64,000 nucleotides of DNA from Marthasterias glacialis. Taxonomy: Eukaryota; Echinodermata; Asteroidea; Forcipulatida; Asteriidae. The position numbers were made by a program, and so were the translations under genes. Position 1 is the first letter of the stretch; the number at the start of each line of letters is the position of its first letter. The DNA lies in the NCBI GenBank assembly GCA_911728455.2, contig OU452224.1, positions 7,072,501 to 7,136,500 on the forward strand. Reading direction: 5' to 3'. The notes under the pieces were generated by a model. That model had not been told where the DNA came from, did not search any database, and saw nothing but the letters and a program-made list of their open reading frames with translations. Shown one piece after another: positions 1 through 11,537 of the stretch.

Positions 1-1660
1 ACCCAAAAGACGAGTCAAGTGAAAAAGTTAGTGCAAGGCCTGGTGTTCATGCAGTGCTCAAATTTTGGGGGGGGGGAACATCCACAAAATTGCAGGGCTT
101 ATAGCTTAACATGTTCACTGAAGCAGATGTTATTTTACAAGACCAGAATCAAAGTGAGTTTAACAAGCACTGAGACAAGATCTACATTGTGTCTCCATTT
201 GTATTATATGTAAGTTTCCTTTGATACTTGAAAGAATTGAAAGATAAATCAAATTCGTAGTCAACATTTTACACAAAGATATTACACAATTGAGGAGGTA
301 TTATTACTCAAATGAAAATCACAAAACCACCAGTCTTGTCTGCTCGTGAGTTTACTGGCTCGATGCTGAAATCACTGCCCTTGGGCCTGCAGTCCCGCGT
401 TAACTGCAAGCCCTGACCCCCAAAAAACATAAAGCCTGAAAAAAAAAAGACAATAAATAAATCATTTTGCAACTTTTGTGAAACAGAAACACACTGAACA
501 CACTTATTGGCAAGAAATTTGTGATGTATGAAGCTAAGAATAGAAGCTTAGTGTGATTTTTTCCCTGCCGTACAACAATGTACATGTACAAATGTATAGT
601 GTATCAGTATTAATACAGTAGTTTTTATTATCCCTAGTGCACGGATTAGGGCCTATACCATAAAGTCCTTGAAAGTTGTTGGAAGTATCCAACTTCAGTT
701 TGAAGTGGTATTCACTATCAAAAGAAGGGAGCAGCCTAACAACAGAAGCATTTTTTTGCAAGTTTTGTCCCATCATAAAAGTTTACCAATTTCACCCCGT
801 AGATCTGTTCCCATCAACTACAGTGTACATGTACCTCTTCCTCAACTGGTGTACATTTGTACATTGGTACCGTGGGACAATGAACTATGTGTACATGAAT
901 GTACATGAATCTTTTTTTGGTCTGTCCAAAGTTTGGTGAGAGTTACAAATCTCCATTTCCAGGTTCACATCATAAGAGAGTGAGACATCAATCCAAGCTT
1001 TATTTGGCATGTTAGAGGATACAACAGTAGACAAGTCTGTCATTGTACAATGTACGACTGCTCAAATTGGTTTGAAGAAACCTACGTGTTATGCATTACA
1101 ATGGGCATTACTGACGAGCAAATTCATCATCATTAAGAATCTATGGACTACTTGTACTTACATGTATTCTAAAAGCACTGTGAATTTTGTATATACTTTA
1201 CAATATGACCACTCACTTGTCATTACAATTGCAGACCATCCGACCACAATCAAGTGATTCATAAACCCTAACCAGTAAACATCTTACACAGTGGTCATAG
1301 TTGTGATCGTTACCTAATCAAATTAATTTGAGTAAGCCTGTTTATTTTATTCATGATGGATACACCAAATGACTCGGTTCGGACTAAAACAGTGCAAAAA
1401 GTGTTTTTCTTGCTTTTAAAACATGAACGATTTAACATTTGCTTCCAATGTACACAGAGTAGATTATGTGGATTGTCTGGGAGAATGTGTTCAGATTTTG
1501 TGATGAGAGTAGTTTACCACCCCACAACAATAAAAATAAAAACATTTAAAACAGTGCTTGGCAGGCAGTTGGATATCAATTTGAAACGCCTTTTGTCTCA
1601 AAGCTTAACTCATGTCACCTTGGTTACAAACAGAGTGATCTTGTGCAGGCAAAAACTCTA
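1..1660. other. No gene recognised
   Basis: AT-rich unique-looking sequence with a short poly-G run near 69-77 and several GTACATGTAC words. The ORFs here are short, overlap on both strands and lack splice-bordered coding structure. I see no repeat family shared with the rest of the window. Confidence 0.5.
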
Positions 1661-1665
1661 CTGGT

Positions 1666-1681
1666 CATAATAAGAATAATA

Positions 1682-1733
<52 letters not shown>

Positions 1734-1745
1734 TAATAATAATAA
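1666..1745 (+). repeat. (AAT)n microsatellite
   Basis: About 80 bases of AAT units with a few AAG, AGT and ATG interruptions. It directly abuts the LINE-like fragment at 1749. Long minus-strand reading frames here (poly-Tyr, poly-Leu) are low-complexity shadows of the repeat. Confidence 0.95.
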
Positions 1746-1748
1746 GAT

Positions 1749-1892
1749 TTGCTGCAGAAGGCAGCACTTTTGGGAACAGCTAGGACTCGCGAAAGACCCT
1801 CGAGATCTAAGGCTATGGGACGTAGCCCAACTCGAGGAGTTACCGGCACAGAGGAAAATGAGATCTTTCTTTTGCATGCTGTGATATCATGA
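1749..1892 (+). mobile_element. 3' end fragment of a non-LTR-retrotransposon-like ORF
   Basis: The plus strand reads LLQKAALLGTAR and then a frame-disturbed tail ending TGA at 1890. I recognise the LQKAALLGTAR-type C-terminus from repetitive ORFs in marine invertebrate genomes, usually followed by an AAT-rich tail, as here (1893-1920). An indel after LLGTAR shifts the frame: shifting by one base gives RKTLEI followed by a stop, the expected end. Only about 145 bp is present, so this is a dead 5'-truncated copy. The clade is not certain. Confidence 0.5.
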
Positions 1893-1920
1893 AATAATAA
1901 TAATAATAATAACAATAATA
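1893..1920 (+). repeat. (AAT)n tail
   Basis: Short AAT/AAC array directly after the stop of the LINE-like fragment. It is most simply read as that element's 3' tail. Confidence 0.8.
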
Positions 1921-3281
1921 GCAGCATTAAGTATAGTGCCTTTTCCAGTGATAACAAAGCGCTTACAAGAAAAACAAATGAAAAACAACGAAAAAACAAA
2001 TTCACAGAAAAAGTGAGTTTTAATGCATGAGGTATTGAGTTCCAGAGTTTAGGAGCAGTACATGAGAAATCATTTGATAAATCATAATTACCACATAAAA
2101 TAACGAATAGTAAAAAAAAAAAGGATAAAAAAAAGCTGAACAAGTTTCTAGAAATGACCCTCAAAAGGTGATAACAATCCGAATGTGCAATCTTCATAAA
2201 TTTTAAGATTTGATGTTTTTAACCATTGAGATGTATAGAAATTCTGCCTAAAGGCTCTGTGGCTGTTTTGTGAGCATGAGATGTCACAGGTAATGCTGTC
2301 TAGCCTTGGAGGCTTAGTTGCACAAACCTCTGAAACATTTCTAGACCTGGAAAGTTTCATTTTGTTAAAAAACATGTTGTGATTTCAACTTTTTTCGTCT
2401 CCTCCATTTTCCATAATGTACAAGAAGTATTAACAATCCAATAAATTATATGAATACACCAACTTAATAGAACTTTACTTCAAAGGTGCAGGCCTATCAC
2501 ATACATGTACAAAAATGCACTGTTCAGTGCTGTTGAATGTTTATCAATCGATTATAATCTTCCATGATTCAACATTCCCATACAATGTTAACATCGACAA
2601 AATGTAAACATTCACGAAGTGAAATGCACCAAAAAACAAACATTCAAAATGGCTAATTCATTTTGTTGTTAGGTGTGATGTTTGGAATCAAATGAAACAT
2701 CTGTACAAACTTTGCTTTTGATCTCGTTGGTATTATCCTGTTGGATATTCAACAAACCAATCGATAAACCAATCTTTGATCAGCCTTTGACGCTGAGTAT
2801 GAAGCCACATCTGGCAAAGGGTTTAGACATGTCTTGAATTTGTTAGGTACCTTTTTAACTACACTGTAGGCCTGTGTGCATGCATGCATGTAGCAGGGCT
2901 GCGTCAAAGGCAATGTGAACATTGTGTATCATACATTACAGTATTACAGTATAAATGTAAACTGAAATTTATCAAAACTTGCGCCAGGAGTTACAAAATC
3001 TGTTTTCCTTCACCTGGTTGAGAAAGACATGCCAATGAAAACTAATAACTTTATCAAACCAGTCTTTTACTCTTCCTGGTAACAATGACCTACTTCGACC
3101 AGCCCAGACATGTCATAGAGTGCCAGTCATTGAAATTGGTGCAAAAATATGTAGTCATCTTTTGCCTTGACAGTCGTCATCGTCAAGATCATGTGCAAAT
3201 GTAGGTCGGATATCAACATGAGCAAGGAGGAGTGAAGGGTAGTGTCACCCTCATAACCTAATAATGCAAACCAACACCAGT
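1921..3281. other. No gene recognised
   Basis: The first part (1921-1990) resembles the body of a short interspersed repeat. The rest is AT-rich sequence with no splice-bordered ORF. Confidence 0.4.
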
Positions 3282-3301
3282 ACACACACACACACACACA
3301 C
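3282..3301 (+). repeat. (CA)n microsatellite
   Basis: Ten uninterrupted dinucleotide units. Confidence 0.95.
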
Positions 3302-3483
3302 ATCATTACTCCATCATTACTAGTTTAATTGGGCTCGTTTTTTAAATCTCAAGCCTTCTGTTTTTTTTTGGTTTATTTTAGAATGATGCCTCAGCTTACA
3401 GAAGGAACACAGATGAGAAAAGAAACACACAATGTAAACTAAACCCCATGAAAGTGGGACAGGAGAAAACCTCCTTCCCCCCC

Positions 3484-3602
3484 AAAAAAAAAAAAAAAAA
3501 AAACTAAAACAAAACAAAGCACTAACAACATCAACAATAACAATAATAACAGCAAAAACTACAACAACAACCACCCAAAACTAAAAACCCGAAACACAAA
3601 CA
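3484..3602 (+). repeat. Poly-A and A-rich low complexity
   Basis: A run of about 19 A followed by roughly 100 bases of AAC/AAT-rich sequence. It may be a decayed retroposon tail, because it follows a C-rich stretch at 3475-3483. Confidence 0.7.
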
Positions 3603-3663
3603 AACATATATATAATGCAGAATTTTCAATGTCCATGTTCAAAGCATGATATGTCTGCATTTC

Positions 3664-3786
3664 GAATTAAGCTACAAGTATTTATTCTAACATTTTTCCC
3701 TCATGAATTAAGCTACAAGTATTTATTCTAACATTTTTCCCTCATGAATTAAGCTACAAGTATTTATTCTAACATTTTTCCCTCAT
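3664..3786 (+). repeat. 41-bp tandem repeat, 3 copies
   Basis: Units at 3664-3704, 3705-3745 and 3746-3786 appear identical and end in TTTTTCCCTCAT. The following bases (GAGTTAA) start a degenerate fourth unit. Identity between units implies recent duplication. Confidence 0.95.
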
Positions 3787-4082
3787 GAGTTAATGTATTA
3801 CAAAAGTACAGTCTTGGGCCTTCAGATCTGACATAGCAACACTGAGTGCAGTGGGGTGACTCTTCATGAGTTTAATCCCAAGATTCCCCTGAAAGACTCG
3901 ATAGCGATCGAATGTTTTCCTTTCAGATTAAAAAGCTAACCCTAGGAAGTTTTTCCAAATCTAAAATTTCAACTCATATCTGAGGGGCAGCAATGTTGGT
4001 TTCGAATACTGACACAAATGTGGTTCTGCTCTCTCCCCAATTGGGATACCTAGCCACATCATCCTCTCGCAGCTCTCTCTTT

Positions 4083-4250
4083 TTCATTTTCATCACAAGT
4101 GTGGAACGGGTTATTGCCACTCCAAAAGAGAACTGCACCTAGCAAGACCAGTTTTACATCTCCCCCTAGGCTGACTGAATATTTGACTTCTTTTTGTTTA
4201 GGTGTCGGTTGTAAGTTGAACTACATACCCAATAAGTACTGTATATGGCA
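4083..4250 (+). mobile_element. C-terminal remnant of a non-LTR retrotransposon reverse transcriptase ORF
   Basis: The plus strand reads SSQVWNGLLPLQKRTAPSKT followed by SFTS and a short LTEYL segment. The pattern of a VWNxLP core, basic/polar spacer, S-x-F, then LKTYL is the usual C-terminal signature of jockey/CR1-like LINE polymerases. Upstream the frame shifts, and no RT catalytic domain (YADD) is present, so this is a 5'-truncated fossil. The assignment is by motif recognition only. Confidence 0.45.
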
Positions 4251-4315
4251 TGCTCTGTTTAGTATCTTTATTTGTGAGGTGTTTATGTCATGTATGTGCA
4301 CACATGTACTGGTAC

Positions 4316-4559
4316 CTGGGCCCAATTTCATAGAGCTGTTTAAGCAGAAAATATTGCTTAACAAGTTTCTGCTAAGCACATATAAGCAGGATACCAGTCA
4401 CAGATTGTATGTATATATAAGCAGGATACCAGTCACAGATTGTATGTATATATTATGACATGGTATTTTGGATGGTAGCCTTATTCTGGTTAGCTTAACT
4501 TCATTGTGCTTAGCTCCATGTACTGTTTGTGCTTAAGCAGCAATATGAAATCGGGCTGT
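4316..4559 (+). mobile_element. MITE-like element with imperfect terminal inverted repeats
   Basis: The left end reads TGGGCCCAATTTCATAGAGC. The reverse complement of the right end gives CAGCCCGATTTCATATTGCT, and both continue into GYTTAAGCA. Length is about 245 bp and no ORF is present. The interior contains a 35-bp tandem duplication (4381-4450) and several TTAAGCA/TGCTTAA words. This type is common in deuterostome genomes. Confidence 0.65.
4381..4450 (+). repeat. 35-bp direct duplication inside the MITE
   Basis: Copies at 4381-4415 and 4416-4450 share TATAAGCAGGATACCAGTCA and the rest of the unit without visible change. Confidence 0.9.
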
Positions 4560-4852
4560 GGTTAGTACTGACAGATTATATGTTGAGAAATTTATACCTG
4601 TAAACATTACATACTTAAAACTATTGAATTGAAATGACAGTATCACCAACTACATGTATTGTAAGTGTATCCCTTTAAATTGATGGCACATTTGATATCT
4701 TCCTACTATGATGTCCACACTGAAAATAAAACTTGATCCTGTAACATCACTGAGCAAATAGTAGTGGCCTTACGTGTCGACCTAGGGGGATTTATCTGTA
4801 AAAATAAGGTAAGGGAGCCACGGTAACTGATACTTAGAAGCTATGGATAGGC

Positions 4853-4970
4853 TTATCTGCTCTTCTTGAAAGTAGGGCATTCAGATGCAGTCATTTTGAA
4901 TGACCATGGCATTTTTATTTCAAGGGCCACTGGTGCCAGGACCAGTGCAGTAGTGAGGTCATGTCTACCT
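4853..4970 (-). CDS. Candidate terminal coding exon, unknown protein
   Basis: The minus strand reads one base, then GRHDLTTALVLAPVALEIK and on through MTASECPTFKKSR to TAA at 4855-4853. The 5' edge is a CAG acceptor preceded by TTCTTTTTCTAC, though the tract lies some 15 bases upstream. About two thirds of codons begin with a purine, as real coding sequence tends to. It accepts the one-base phase left by the minus-strand exon at 9832-9868, so it could be the last exon of the gene starting at 11537. No domain is recognised, and a chance ORF is possible. Confidence 0.25.
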
Positions 4971-5062
4971 CTGTTGCGTCCCCGGCCAGTGTAGAAAAAG
5001 AACTGTGCCAAACCAGTGGATAACATGGCATTATGATGAACATGTTTTTTCCTTAATTTCAT

Positions 5063-8000
5063 AAATTAATGGGGAATTTAGATGTACTGTGACGATACTC
5101 TATGGATATTAAAAAAATACATAATTTATAGTGAATATGCACATAACCTTGTAAAATCGCTTGCTGATTTTGCAGATTCAACTACATTTTTGTAAAACTG
5201 TAGATTAGAATTGTACTCTCTTCTAAAATCCTAACATTTTCTTTTGGCCAACTTTTTTTATTGACATGTGCAATGTTTGACTATTAATATTTTACCAGAA
5301 AATACAGTAATAATCATTTAGTATTATGAAGCACAATCCACCACAGCACTTAAATAAACTCTCGGTAATTAATTTTCATTCTTTAATGGGAAAACAATCA
5401 AATGTGTGGTTTTTTTTACTTGGCCAATTTCAGCCCCAAATTTCAAGTTTTTGGCCTTGAAACCTCATGTAGTTAGCCTTGAACTTAAGTGCAATGGTTT
5501 AATCAAGCATTTTGTTTTCCCTACACTTCAATCCAAGATGAGGTTCCATTTTACTCTTGGGTGGAGAGAAGCAATTTATGTCAATTTTGATTGTAATACA
5601 TGTACGTTGACACTGTGTTCTCAGGCAAAGCTGCAGGTGAATGACTTTACTTTCAGAACACTGCTCTGATACACTTACATGCCCAGCCTATGCTAAAGCT
5701 TCAATAAAACGTTTCCCAAGTCGTATGCACTTTATAATGGTAACGTTGTTTTTCTTTAATTTGATATCAACATCAAGAAGTAACAGTAGTCTGTGTACAG
5801 TGCCCGTCACACACAATAAGCAACCGCTGGTTATGCGTACGATAGCAACAAGCTCATCCAATAAACAGATGTTTTTAAGATTCATTATAAAAATTCCTTC
5901 ATTTCATTTCATCAAAATACCATCAGATCCGACACAAGTCCGATGCTATCGCATTAGACATTGGGGTTGACATTAACGGGAGTCGGGCAGATGTGATAAA
6001 TTGTGTTAGCAGAAATTGACAAAACGTTTCCCAGTCGGCTGAGCAATCATCATCACCTGAACTTATGCAAATTGATCCTGGCACACAATATGGTCAATTC
6101 AAAATACCAGGGGGAAGGAAAAAAAATCAAACTGGAGGGAAAAAATATGTTTAGTGGGAAAACAGCTGAGTATGCTATTAAAAGTGCATTGGATTTAATC
6201 TGTATTTGATGATTTACAGTGAAAGGGATACAAGAACCAATTGATTCTGTAGGCACACGGTACAGGTCTTGCCTTCTTTTAACACTGATGGAGAGATTTC
6301 AGCTCAAAATTGATAGTGAAAGCCAAAGGTGGGAAAGGTCATAAACACATAGTACAAAGTACATGTTTGTATTACGCAGCCACATGTGATGTGTTTCCAA
6401 GTGTATTATGTAAAAGTTGCTCATGAATTACAGGTCTGCATGTTTACATGTAATGTACCCAAACACACAAGTGGAGATTTGAACTTAATATCTTTCATAA
6501 AGGATGTCTGTTTAACAACCGCCCGTGTGATTTCCGCAACACAATGAAATACTTCAATAAGCAATTGGCTTGTTGCAAAAACACACATTATTCATTCTAA
6601 GTTGGAATTGCTCTATTTCCACCAGCCATTACGCCTCAGGGCTGATATCCTCCCCTCTTCATCATCCCATCCTCCCAGTCGCCAACCATGCTCCCCAACT
6701 ACCCAGTAGGAGAATCACTTAATGCACTTCGTCTCAAAACAAACGACACAGAGTGGCTGGGGCATTTAGTGCGATATCTCCCACCTGCCTAAATATTACG
6801 AGTTGACGACTGATGGATTTATACCCGTGGAACCATAAAAAAAGGAGTACGGGGCGTGTATGTGGCATTTTGCCCCATGATTGATCTAAAAGTTGGGCCT
6901 TGTTTGACATGATGTAAGTCAATATGGTTGTAGAGATGCAGGCGTTTACGTTCGGTGGATCTTGTTTCTTATTGATGAGTGATATCACTAACGAGGGACC
7001 AAGAGGCTTTTTTGTGCAGTGTTTGTCTTGATACAACCATAATATGACTCTTTCATTCAGCCAAACATGCCTTCCCCCCCCCTTTCCATCTGCATTTAGG
7101 GACCCATGTTTTTACAAAGAGCAGATATCTTGTTTACGCGTGTGATGTGGGTATATGTAAGGCATAGATGTAATCATTAATTCTTGATGAAGCAATGTCA
7201 CACTAGTGATAGATCTTCATTAAAGGTAATCAATCTTTCGTTTTTGTTTTCCTGCATTCAAACAGAGGCACAATGTACATCACAAGACTAATCCCTGATT
7301 GATTTTTCCAACGGGCAGCTTAAACCATATTTTGTTGTTTTCACTAAAACGGGTTCATCACCTAAAATCAAGCAAATACAAAATTAAAAAAAATATGTAT
7401 GAAAATAATAATAATGAAATAAATCACAGGTTGCTTGGATGGTGTGTTTAGTGAAAACTAGAGAATGGATATGAATTTACTCTCCCCCCCAAAAAACAAC
7501 AACGAAATAATGATGTACAAGTAGTATCCATTTAAAGTTTTGAGGTGCTCTTAAATTTGTTTGGTTACTGTTTTACATTGACTTGCATCCTATCATTTTC
7601 AGCAATTATGCGTTGTAAGCAGAACACTATTGAAAGTACACTCACATGGCATGCAGTTATAGGTCAACTATCACAACAACATGTATATTTTTACCTATCC
7701 CTTTTCAGCGTTTCAATTTAGAACAGGGGTAGTTTGTTATCTGATGCCTCGGTGCCACTCATGGGGGATACATTTACTTTGAGTAAATGAACAATCCCAA
7801 CGCTTAACCAAATACTTGCTCATGAAACGGTTGATGCGTTCGGGCAGCAACGCTAGAATCAAGGGATGGCTGACCGATAAAATCAAGCTACCGTTGGACT
7901 ATACACTTTGTATTTGGATAGGAGTTCAAGTCCTATTGATCGCGGAAAAAAAAAAAAAAAAAACGACAGAAAAATACTAAAATCTTGCGGATACTCCAAG

Positions 8001-9030
8001 TTCTGTTTGACATTGCCTTGCCCTCAAAATGCCTCCCTCTCCCTGCACTTTCCTCTAGGCCAGCATATTTAGTGGTCAACTTGGCAAGGCTGAGGATCTG
8101 AAGTGCTGGAATTATTAACCATTTGACACCGGATGATGTGAATACATGCAATCGTTTCCCCTGCCTGGAAATGGAAGCCGTGTAAAAATGCCATTATGTA
8201 ATTTTGGACCACCGTAACAAAGGTCTCCCGATCATTCAACTGCGGAGCGCGCACAGACCAGACACATGCCACTTTGTTTCACCCAAGGACAAAAAAGTCT
8301 TGAAAATATTGGCATTTTGTGGCCATTAAGAGGTGATTTTTGTGTAATCCCCAATTATAGACCTTTGTCCTTTTGTTCCAAGAAGGGGATTACGAGGCAT
8401 CGAGAGGCTTCCACCATTGTTCATTCATTGTATTTCGGCTCAATGGAGGTAAGTCAGAGTGAGCCGGCAATCGAGCCATGGTACCGTGTTTAGTTCCACT
8501 CCTATGCCGTAGGTAACGGCCAATGTTTTGCAATTCACGGTGTGTGAATCTGACATTTTCTCGGCCGAGAAACAAAACAGACGATCCAACAAAGAGAATC
8601 TTTCTTCTCCTGGCATTTTCAAGGATTCAGGGTTTCTTTGTGCCAGTGGTACCCTAAAAAAACACAAGATTCCGGCAATTCTGCCAAAAGAATCCTGCTA
8701 GTGGGACAGGAAAAAAAAAAAAACAGAATCCCGGCGGCAACTGGTTAATTAGGCCAATTAAAAAGATGTACTTCACCTTTAGACAAGATACAATACAAAT
8801 AGGTATATCGTGTATATGAGGCCTTTTTAAACTATCAGCGTTTGATCTGTGTCGAATCAGCTTGTGGGTTATACATGTAACGTTCGACCCATGTATTGTG
8901 CGATTGTTTCGCACTGCCAGGGTCCTCCATGGATCCGAGTGGAAAACTCCCATACAGCATTGCACCACGATGTGTCTGCTGCATGCTGGATGGCCCCACA
9001 CACTCAACACCAATTGGGAAATGAGCATCG
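5063..9030. other. No gene recognised
   Basis: AT-rich sequence with many short ORFs on both strands, none with convincing splice borders. Homopolymer runs occur at 7072-7083 (C), 7484-7491 (C), 7946-7963 (A) and 8710-8724 (A). The 100-codon minus frame at 6734-7036 has a natural-looking composition, but I could not support it as an exon. Confidence 0.4.
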
Positions 9031-9031
9031 G

Positions 9032-9245
9032 TGTGTTCACACTCCGGCTTTTGACACGTGTTGAAATTTTCGGTACAGATCAAGAGCTCTCAACCCACCT
9101 CCCGACCAGGGTAGGTTTGAACGCGGATCAAGCGCTCTACACGGGTCAACGCCGGATTGAAAAGTTGTAGTGTGAAAAGTTCAATCAAACTTACACGGAT
9201 CGGACCCGTGTCCAACGGGGAGATTTTTGGTAGTATGAAAAGGCT
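9032..9245. mobile_element. Possible short inverted-repeat element
   Basis: The stretch runs from a GTGTGTTCACACT word to a TAGTATGAAAAGG word, with internal ACACGGGTC, GGACCCGTGT and AGTGTGAAAAG words in both orientations. It is more GC- and CpG-rich than its flanks. The terminal repeats are weak and only one copy is seen, so this is tentative. Confidence 0.25.
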
Positions 9246-9831
9246 TGTAATGTACCTGTGTATGCAGTTGGGAGGCGCACCTCCATGACCTGACTCATTT
9301 ATTTCAAGAATACAGTTTGGCAGCAAATACTTGCCGTAAAGAAAACATAAATGTCCTGTGTTTAAATGTTATGCTACTTGGGTTGAAATAAGTGTACCCA
9401 CTCTGAAGCTATGTCATCTCTTCTAGACTTGATCTATGCAGCTGAGGTTTCTTACATACATGTATACTTCTTAATCTGTCAGTTGTGGCCGTGACACCAA
9501 TTAGATTCACCACAGTCTAACCCTGTGCTGCTAATAGCTGATTGATCTTCTTGGTAATAATACAAGCGAGCCTCTTACCGCCCCCTACATGTTTTTAATT
9601 ACATTATGCGCTCAGCAGATTCAGCCAACTGTAACACTGTACCCTTACGTCTCAGTTGATTGTTTTGATTAATTATTACCTTAATCACGTTCTTTGATTT
9701 ATGATAATTAAGAGTCACTCCCTCATCAATGAACAATATGGTAACCTTTTATTCGGAGCTTGTACGAAGCATCTGCTTGCATCTCAACAGAGTAATATAA
9801 CACTGGTTTTGGAAGAAAGAATTCATTTTAC

Positions 9832-9868
9832 TTCAATAAGTTTTCAATAAACAGTGGGGAAAACAAAT
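9832..9868 (-). CDS. Candidate small internal exon, unknown protein
   Basis: On the minus strand a good acceptor (a T-rich tract then TTTCACAG) precedes 37 bases: two bases, then LFSPLFIENLL, then AA, followed by GTAAAATG. The incoming two-base phase matches the one-base overhang of the start exon at 11495-11537, and the join creates an Asp codon. The resulting reading (WESIA, D, LFSPLFIENLL) looks amphipathic and protein-like. The donor is only moderate and the exon is short, so chance cannot be excluded. Confidence 0.35.
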
Positions 9869-10027
9869 CTGTGAAAAAAATCTTCCAGACAAGTGGTCAT
9901 GTTTTCATGAAAACAGTGAAGAAATTATTGTATAATAAGTGATAATAACTCATAAACTAGTAAACTTCTGGGTGGGGGTCTATTGAAGATGAGCAGAGTA
10001 TACTATTTGAAACGTCCAGACCACACC

Positions 10028-10064
10028 GGCTCTTTTCAGAGCCACCACTCCTCCCAAAAGAGAA
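10028..10064 (+). other. Histone-type 3' stem-loop plus purine-rich element
   Basis: GGCTCTTTTCAGAGCC at 10028-10043 is a perfect 6-bp stem with a TTTC loop, followed by ACCA. This is the canonical metazoan replication-dependent histone mRNA 3' signal. A few bases later CCCAAAAGAGA (10053-10063) resembles the histone downstream element bound by U7 snRNA (sea urchin form CAAGAAAGA). No histone C-terminus is encoded in the preceding 300 bases in any frame I checked, and a LINE fragment begins just after it. Confidence 0.75.
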
Positions 10065-10065
10065 T

Positions 10066-10744
10066 TATTCATAGTTGTACCCGCAAGTTTATTAGTTGTA
10101 GTCACTTATTATCTGTCACACAATGCAAAGTTACTTCCTCTTAATTTAAGTAGTCCCACATTCTTTCCTTTAAATGAAGATCTCCATTCTTACTCTACTA
10201 GACAACAAAACCTTATTCATTTACCCGGTTCTTGTAGAGTGGATGTTGTATCTGCTAGTTATAGATATATTTTGCCTAAAATTTTTAATTCTCTACCCCT
10301 GAATATTAAAAACTTTGTTAATTTTTCTAGAATTGCCTTTGTGAAACATCTCAAGGAATTTTATTTGTCTAAATATGCGAATTTTGAGTGTACGAAACTT
10401 AATTGTTTTTCATGTCTTCAAACAGCGAGGCAGTAATTGGTGTGTAGAGATTTATTATCATCAGATTGTGCTCAAGGTGTACTTTTCCAGACCTATAGTT
10501 TTTACTTTTTTATTGAAATATTGTGTGACCATACGGTGATTGTTGACAGCAGTTTTGGGTGCACCGATTATAGAAGGCTAGTCCTTCTCTGGATGTCACC
10601 CCCATTCATACTTTAATTGTGTACTAGTTATTCAAGGTTATGTTTTTTTTAACTTGTATTGCACCATGTTTGGGTTTTACCAAACGGTGTTTATGTATGT
10701 ACATGTGTGAATGGAAATAAACAAACAAACAAACAAACAAACAA
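10066..10744 (+). mobile_element. 5'-truncated LINE: end of the reverse transcriptase ORF, 3' UTR and (AAAC)n tail
   Basis: A plus-strand frame open from 10011 to a stop at 10434-10436 contains EDLHSYSTRQQNLIHLPG, then YILPKIFNSLPLNIKNF and a FVKHLKEFYL end. This is the usual C-terminal pattern of CR1/L2-like LINE polymerases (HSYxTR, P-K-x-W/F-N-S-L-P, then F-K-x-x-L-K). The 3' UTR contains a GATTATAGAAGGCTAGTCC word and ends GGAAATAAACAAACAAACAA, the simple-repeat tail typical of this group. The catalytic domain and all upstream parts are missing, so it is immobile. The frame remains intact over at least 120 codons, suggesting a fairly young copy. Confidence 0.75.
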
Positions 10745-10856
10745 GCTTCAAATATCACTTAAATGGTTTTATGGTTTTTTTTCAGGGATTTTTTGCATTA
10801 TACCATACTTATTGTGACCAATCTTTTTAATAAAAAGCCAGGTCAATAACACTAAC

Positions 10857-11260
10857 TAAAAGGGACACATTGCCTTTAAAGCTTTTAAAATGTTGCTGTT
10901 TGGACTTGCCCCTTGATCCTTTTTAATAGTTGTTTGTGCAATAAAACACCCACAGTGTGTTGTAAGTAGTGTGTAGTGTTAAAAAAAAACATGATTTGCC
11001 TCTGGAAATACATCCAGTGGAACCACACTCTAAATAGAAACATACGATCCACCACTGTGGTGTCAACAATTTGGTTCTTCAAAAAGGCAGACCCTGTTCT
11101 GTCACAAAATTAAACAAAAATCACACAATTTCAAGGGATATTTATGCCAATTATCATATTCTACTTTTAAAATATCTATCCAACCATATTCATTTTGTAA
11201 AGACAAGAAACATTTTAGCCAAAAAGTGCCCTATCCGAAAGCAATGTGTTCCTTTTAAAG
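10857..11260 (-). mobile_element. MITE-like element, AAAGGGACACATTGCCTT family, copy 1
   Basis: The left end is AAAAGGGACACATTGCCTTT. The reverse complement of the right end is CTTTAAAAGGAACACATTGC, so it has terminal inverted repeats. The interior shares long blocks, for example TTTGCCTCTGGAAATACA and GTGGAACCACA, with the reverse complement of 40471-40806. It lies just beyond the start exon at 11495. Confidence 0.75.
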
Positions 11261-11494
11261 TGACACCAATTCAAAAGCAAACATTTATGACAAGATGGTT
11301 AGCAGGAATACCACATTTTAAATCAAGCTTTCTGATTAAAATCAGTAATTCATTTGAGTGGTTTTTTTTCGTTTTCTCTTTTTTCTATTAATTGAAATAA
11401 CCAACCCCACTATCACAGATTTCATTTGTTTGTTTCCAACCCGATTGTGACTCTTACAGCTATGGTTACTGAGTACAGACACCCTGTTACTTAC

Positions 11495-11537
11495 CAGCGA
11501 TGCTCTCCCACTCGGCCGGCTCGGCAGCCATTTCCAT
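11495..11537 (-). CDS. Candidate first coding exon, unknown protein
   Basis: The minus strand reads MEMAAEPAEWESIA plus one base, then a strong donor GTAAGTAA. An in-frame TGA lies upstream with no other ATG between, so the ATG at 11537-11535 is the logical start. Its context is ATCACCATGG, a good Kozak match. It faces away from the start exon at 12184, about 650 bp off, suggesting a shared promoter. Candidate downstream exons on the same strand are 9832-9868 and 4853-4970. No homologue is recognised. Confidence 0.45.

Noticed and set aside
1658-2197. 179-codon minus ORF with a poly-Tyr tail
   Set aside because: Driven by AAT arrays on either side of the LINE-like fragment; the recognisable coding remnant is on the plus strand.
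3282-3301. CRISPR-like or phage-like repeats
   Set aside because: All short-period repeats here are microsatellites or minisatellites without spacers of constant length; the organism is eukaryotic.
8654-9170. Overlapping 128-codon minus and 102-codon plus ORFs
   Set aside because: Both strands are open over the same GC-richer stretch, neither has splice signals, and the minus frame runs through poly-A-derived Phe codons.
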